DNA from: an uncultured Bacillaceae bacterium
GTDB taxonomy: Bacteria; Bacillota; Bacilli; Bacillales; Amphibacillaceae
Length of the DNA: 8,433 bases
NCBI GenBank assembly: GCA_937925695.1
Contig: CALAMD010000072.1
Location: forward strand, 1 to 8,433
Direction of reading: 5' to 3'
The translations under genes were made by a program, and so were the position numbers. Below the pieces are notes generated by a model. It made no database searches and was not told the DNA's origin. It saw only the letters and a list, made by a program, of their open reading frames with translations. Positions 6,393 to 8,433 of this stretch are shown here, one piece after another (the first letter of the stretch is position 1; every line of letters starts with the position of its first letter).

Positions 6393-7109
6393 GTGGCCGA
6401 ACATACAAATAACAAGCCCTTTTATAAAAAATGGTGGGTGTGGCTTATTGCCTTGATTGTTATCTTTGCCCTCGTCCAAGGTGGCGATGATGAAGAACAA
6501 ACAGATCAAGAAGCCCTTGACACAACTGAAACAGAGGAAAATCAAACTAACAATGAAGCAAATGTTGAAGAACCATCAAATCAACCAGACGAAGATGAAA
6601 ATACAAACAATGAAAACACTGAGGAAACTGCTGACGCCATTGAGCCAGGAACATATAAAGTTGGTGAAGATATTCCAGCCGGTGAGTATATTGTTTTTGC
6701 TGATGGGATGGGATACATAGAAAGCGCATCGGATAGTACAGGCCAACTAGAAAGTATTATATTTAACGATAATCTCATGAATGATGCCCATACTTATGTA
6801 ACCATAGAGGATGGTGAATACTTTAAACTCCAAGGTGCTGAAATGTATCCAGTTGATTCAGCCCCAACTGTCGAACCTGCTGATGGCGTTTATCGCGATG
6901 GTATGTATAAAGTTGGCACAGATATACCTGCCGGCGAATACAAAGTTATTTTAGATAGTGATATCGGGATGGGTTACATCGAAGTCAGTAAAAATAGCCG
7001 ACACACATTAGATAGCATCATTACCAATGACAATCTTCAAGCAGACTCCTACATCACAGTCGAGGATGGACAATATTTAAAACTACAAGATGTTTATATC
7101 GAATTATAG
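6393..7109 (+). CDS. Membrane-anchored protein with two VGxDIPAGEY domains
   Basis: This 238-residue protein has a short basic N terminus, one membrane helix (about 14-30, WWVWLIALIVIFALVQG), a long acidic Asn/Glu/Thr-rich linker (31-83), and two tandem copies of a roughly 70-residue extracellular domain (about 85-153 and 168-238). Each copy has the order Y-K-V-G-x-D-I-P-A-G-E-Y, then GMGYIE, a segment with S-I-I-x-N-D-N-L, and a closing strand (YVTIEDGEYFKL or YITVEDGQYLKL). Such repeats occur in many Firmicute surface proteins, but I know of no assigned function. The start is GTG, with AAGGAGG seven bases upstream. The gene has its own TTGACA promoter and a bidirectional terminator after it, so it appears monocistronic. 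Confidence 0.8.
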   Translation: MAEHTNNKPFYKKWWVWLIALIVIFALVQGGDDEEQTDQEALDTTETEENQTNNEANVEEPSNQPDEDENTNNENTEETADAIEPGTYKVGEDIPAGEYIVFADGMGYIESASDSTGQLESIIFNDNLMNDAHTYVTIEDGEYFKLQGAEMYPVDSAPTVEPADGVYRDGMYKVGTDIPAGEYKVILDSDIGMGYIEVSKNSRHTLDSIITNDNLQADSYITVEDGQYLKLQDVYIEL

Positions 7110-7115
7110 ATAAAC

Positions 7116-7149
7116 AAAAAGGTGTACAAATATATTGTGCATCTTTTTT
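7116..7149. terminator. Bidirectional terminator between convergent genes
   Basis: A stem AAAAAGGTGTACAA / TTGTGCATCTTTTT (7116-7129 and 7135-7148, two G-T pairs) has a five-base loop. The T run on the plus strand serves the gene ending at 7109. The A run on the other side gives a T run on the minus strand for the small gene ending at 7213. Confidence 0.82.
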
Positions 7150-7212
7150 ATTGCCCTAAATGCAGCGTGCTATCATGAGCGAAGTGATCTCCTTAATAAA
7201 CCTTTTGCCCCC

Positions 7213-7410
7213 TTACACAGCCAGTAAATAATTCGTTACCCAATAATACAACACGATTGCTACCACTATGATCACGACGAATTTGATAATTTTTCTTGAC
7301 ACTCTTATCAAAAGTAGAATAAACATTAACGTAAATGGCACTAATAATAATAACAACAAGGTTATCGTATTATCTAATAATGGCTTAAATAATTCACTTA
7401 TATCTATCAT
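7213..7410 (-). CDS. Small two-helix membrane protein of unknown function
   Basis: This 65-residue hydrophobic protein has a short amphipathic start (MIDISELFKPLLD), a first membrane helix at about 16-36 (ITLLLLLLVPFTLMFILLLI), a short basic turn RVSRKIIK, and a second helix at about 44-62. The plan resembles other small unnamed Bacillaceae membrane proteins; no function can be assigned. GGGGGG (7418-7423) is seven bases before ATG 7408-7410 and four before the adjacent upstream ATG, so the inner one is preferred. A minus-oriented Spo0A-box core (7434-7440) lies 24 bases upstream of this start. It is convergent with the two-domain surface protein and shares its terminator. Confidence 0.65.
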   Translation of the reverse strand: MIDISELFKPLLDNTITLLLLLLVPFTLMFILLLIRVSRKIIKFVVIIVVAIVLYYWVTNYLLAV

Positions 7411-7431
7411 CATTCAACCCCCCACTGACAC

Positions 7432-7442
7432 TATTCGACAAA
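7432..7442 (-). promoter_or_regulatory. Putative Spo0A box (0A box) upstream of the small membrane protein
   Basis: On the minus strand this reads TTTGTCGAATA, containing the 0A-box core TGTCGAA in a T-rich context. It sits just before the gene at 7213-7410. It forms an 11-bp perfect inverted repeat with 7577-7587. Binding by Spo0A is inferred from the motif only. Confidence 0.45.
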
Positions 7443-7567
7443 TGTGGTTCGTTCTCCTCTAAGTGATATTTTTAATTTGGATTCTTATTAGGAAAATGGA
7501 TCATAGACAATTTAATAGTTGATGAAACCAACTTATCTTTAATCCCTGGTAATCAATAGCAGGACTA

Positions 7568-7598
7568 TTGACCCTCTTTGTCGAATAAATCTTATAGA
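7568..7598 (+). promoter_or_regulatory. Candidate promoter of the DUF898 leader
   Basis: TTGACC and TTATAG or TATAGA are separated by 18 or 19 bp. The spacing is long for unaided sigma-A and is the kind seen at activator-dependent promoters such as Spo0A-controlled ones. The predicted start near 7605 is a GGGAATG. Just upstream, CAATAG-N5-CTATTG (7551-7569) forms a dyad overlapping the -35. Confidence 0.35.
7577..7587 (+). promoter_or_regulatory. Putative Spo0A box inside a candidate promoter
   Basis: TTTGTCGAATA contains the core TGTCGAA and is the exact inverse of the site at 7432-7442. It lies between TTGACC (7568-7573) and TATAGA (7593-7598), so occupancy would affect any promoter formed by them. 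Confidence 0.45.
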
Positions 7599-7612
7599 TA
7601 GGGAATGATGCA

Positions 7613-7691
7613 GGTGAACACTAACGATTAATTAAAATATTTTACATGATTATTCACCATGAATAGTTCAGTCTGTTTATGGTGTTTTTTT
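7613..7691 (+). terminator. Strong terminator in the DUF898 leader, with alternative pairing (possible attenuator or sRNA end)
   Basis: A 12-bp stem, CACCATGAATAG / CTGTTTATGGTG (7655-7666 and 7673-7684, two G-T pairs), has a six-base loop and is followed by seven T. It has no coding gene upstream on this strand. Its left arm overlaps TTCACC (7653-7658), which can pair instead with GGTGAA (7613-7618), giving mutually exclusive structures. It lies 49 bases before the DUF898 start. The terminator itself is convincing; the regulatory role is inference. Confidence 0.7.
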
Positions 7692-7740
7692 ATTCAATAA
7701 TTGAGTCAAGTTTTTAATGAAATATAGGAGGTGAAATGTG

Positions 7741-8076
7741 ATGGAGGTAAGAAAATTTGGCATACACAAAGGAAGAACATCCTATTTTGACGGTGGGTTA
7801 TTCCAGTTCATAGGATGGTGCATTTTGGGGTGGATTGTAACTGTATTCACATTTGGTATCTGCTTCCCTTGGGCCATTACGATGATCTATCGGTGGCAAA
7901 TTAATCACACTGTCATCGAAGGCAGACGACTACAGTTTAATGGAACAGCAATTGGTCTATTCGGTAATTGGATTAAATGGTTATTATTAACAATTATTAC
8001 ATTGGGGATTTATGGTTTCTGGGTATTTATCAAATTAGAAGATTGGAAAGTTCGGCATACTACATTTTTAAATTAG
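7741..8076 (+). CDS. DUF898 (YjgN-like) membrane protein
   Basis: This 111-residue integral membrane protein matches half of the DUF898/YjgN pattern: YFDGG, then a hydrophobic hairpin ending TFGICFPWAITMIYRWQ, NHTVIEGRRLQFNGT, a second hydrophobic hairpin, and TLGIYGFWVFIKLEDWKVRH. The two halves repeat the T-x-G-I-x-x-P/F-W motif followed by a basic/aromatic turn. Longer family members carry more of these units. Function is unknown. AGGAGGTGA (7726-7734) serves either the GTG at 7738 or the ATG at 7741; the ATG is chosen as the commoner codon. The gene follows a leader with a terminator and stands alone; a downstream terminator is at 8246. Confidence 0.85.
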   Translation: MEVRKFGIHKGRTSYFDGGLFQFIGWCILGWIVTVFTFGICFPWAITMIYRWQINHTVIEGRRLQFNGTAIGLFGNWIKWLLLTIITLGIYGFWVFIKLEDWKVRHTTFLN

Positions 8077-8245
8077 TACATATAAACAGAAAGACAAACT
8101 CGAGGGGGAAAATAACTGTACAAAACTTGGTAAAACCGATATGCGAACATGCTATTGCAATAAACATGGTAACTCAGTACACTTGACAACCATATAGCAA
8201 ATTGACTGTTATTTCCCATATGGAACAACTTTTAATTTAACCAAG

Positions 8246-8267
8246 ACCACCATTATGGTGGTTTTTT
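8246..8267 (+). terminator. Terminator downstream of the DUF898 gene
   Basis: ACCACC-ATTAT-GGTGGT followed by six T (8246-8267) is a compact Rho-independent terminator on the plus strand. It is 170 bases past the DUF898 stop, with no other credible gene between. A GAGGGGG at 8102-8108 has no properly spaced start codon. Confidence 0.85.
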
Positions 8268-8319
8268 CTTGCCGATTAGATTGATAATTACCCTTGCTTT
8301 TTCTTATCTAATTATCCAT

Positions 8320-8358
8320 AAAAAAACTGTGTCTACGACAATTAGCCGTAAACACAGT
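8320..8358 (-). terminator. Terminator of the tRNA-Arg transcript
   Basis: On the minus strand, ACTGTGT and ACACAGT arms (8352-8358 and 8326-8332) are extended by TACG/CGTA pairs inside one mismatch and followed by a run of seven T (8320-8326). It lies 25 bases after the tRNA 3' end and converges with the terminator at 8246. Confidence 0.88.
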
Positions 8359-8382
8359 CATAATACCAATACTTTCACTAAG

Positions 8383-8433
8383 CGCGCCCGGGAGGACTCG
8401 AACCCCCGACACATAGTCCCGGAAACTATTGCT
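8383..8433 (-). tRNA. tRNA-Arg (anticodon CCG), 3' part only
   Basis: Read on the minus strand, the piece runs from the end of the D stem (AGC) through an anticodon arm ATAGT-TTCCGGG-ACTAT (8413-8429), with anticodon CCG at 8420-8422. A five-base variable loop GTGTC follows, then a T arm GGGGG-TTCGAGT-CCTCC, the acceptor strand CGGGCGC (8384-8390) and discriminator G (8383). No CCA is encoded (CTT follows), as for some Bacillus tRNA genes. The acceptor strand would pair with GCGCCCG, as in Bacillus tRNA-Arg(CCG). The 5' half lies beyond the window. Confidence 0.93.

Noticed and set aside
7268..7462. Plus-strand frame over the small membrane protein
   Set aside because: It is rich in Asn and Ile as expected for the antisense of a Leu/Val-rich membrane gene, has no binding site, and runs into the intergenic region.
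7432..7587. The 11-bp inverted repeats as ends of a miniature transposon
   Set aside because: No target-site duplication flanks them, and their sequence is explained by the 0A-box core TGTCGAA.
7701..7728. TTGAGT-N16-TATAGG as a promoter directly before the DUF898 gene
   Set aside because: The -10 would overlap the ribosome binding site, leaving no leader to carry it.
8100..8186. A possible short peptide after GAGGGGG at 8102
   Set aside because: The nearest usable start codon (TTG) is about 20 bases away and the short frame resembles no known peptide.
8383..8433. The tRNA-Arg 3' end as an integration site of a mobile element
   Set aside because: No integrase gene and no second copy of the tRNA end is present in the window.

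Overview
The window is AT-rich DNA from a Gram-positive, endospore-forming bacterium of the Bacillaceae type. The evidence is a CotD-like spore coat gene with a sigma-K-like promoter, two copies of the Spo0A-box core TGTCGAA, strong AGGAGG-type ribosome binding sites, GTG and TTG starts, lipoprotein SCO genes resembling Bacillus YpmQ, and a tRNA-Arg with no encoded CCA. The many acidic secreted proteins would fit a salt-tolerant genus, but that is only a guess. Both ends are cut. The left end carries the Walker B segment of an ABC transporter ATPase joined to the tail of a DUF2812 gene. The right end stops inside a tRNA gene.

Left part (1-970): a PadR-family repressor and a translationally coupled, truncated DUF2812 gene are read on the minus strand. 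Upstream of padR lie a candidate promoter overlapped by an inverted repeat, and further up a strong-looking minus-strand promoter whose spacer contains an operator-like dyad that is duplicated 33 bp away. The plus-strand cotD-like gene (970-1377) follows, with its own hairpin terminator.

Central part (1420-4020): a compact plus-strand operon encodes envelope proteins. It comprises two tandem SCO1/SenC/YpmQ-type lipoproteins that keep the CxxxC and His copper/thiol site, a 107-residue membrane-anchored protein of unknown function with two cysteines, and a lipoprotein with two YtkA-like domains. The set suggests extracytoplasmic copper or thiol handling, for example maturation of the cytochrome oxidase CuA centre. 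It ends at a good terminator.

Right part (4020-8433): a large DUF2207 membrane protein is on the minus strand, divergent from a membrane-anchored protein with two copies of a 'VGxDIPAGEY' domain. A bidirectional terminator separates the latter from a convergent 65-residue membrane protein. Between that small gene and a DUF898-type membrane protein gene lies about 330 bp of noncoding DNA. It holds two inverted 0A boxes, a possible promoter, and a strong terminator placed before the DUF898 gene; the terminator's left arm can also pair with an upstream segment. This leader, or small RNA, is the most interesting unexplained structure in the window. A terminator for the DUF898 region and a convergent terminator for the partial tRNA-Arg close the window.
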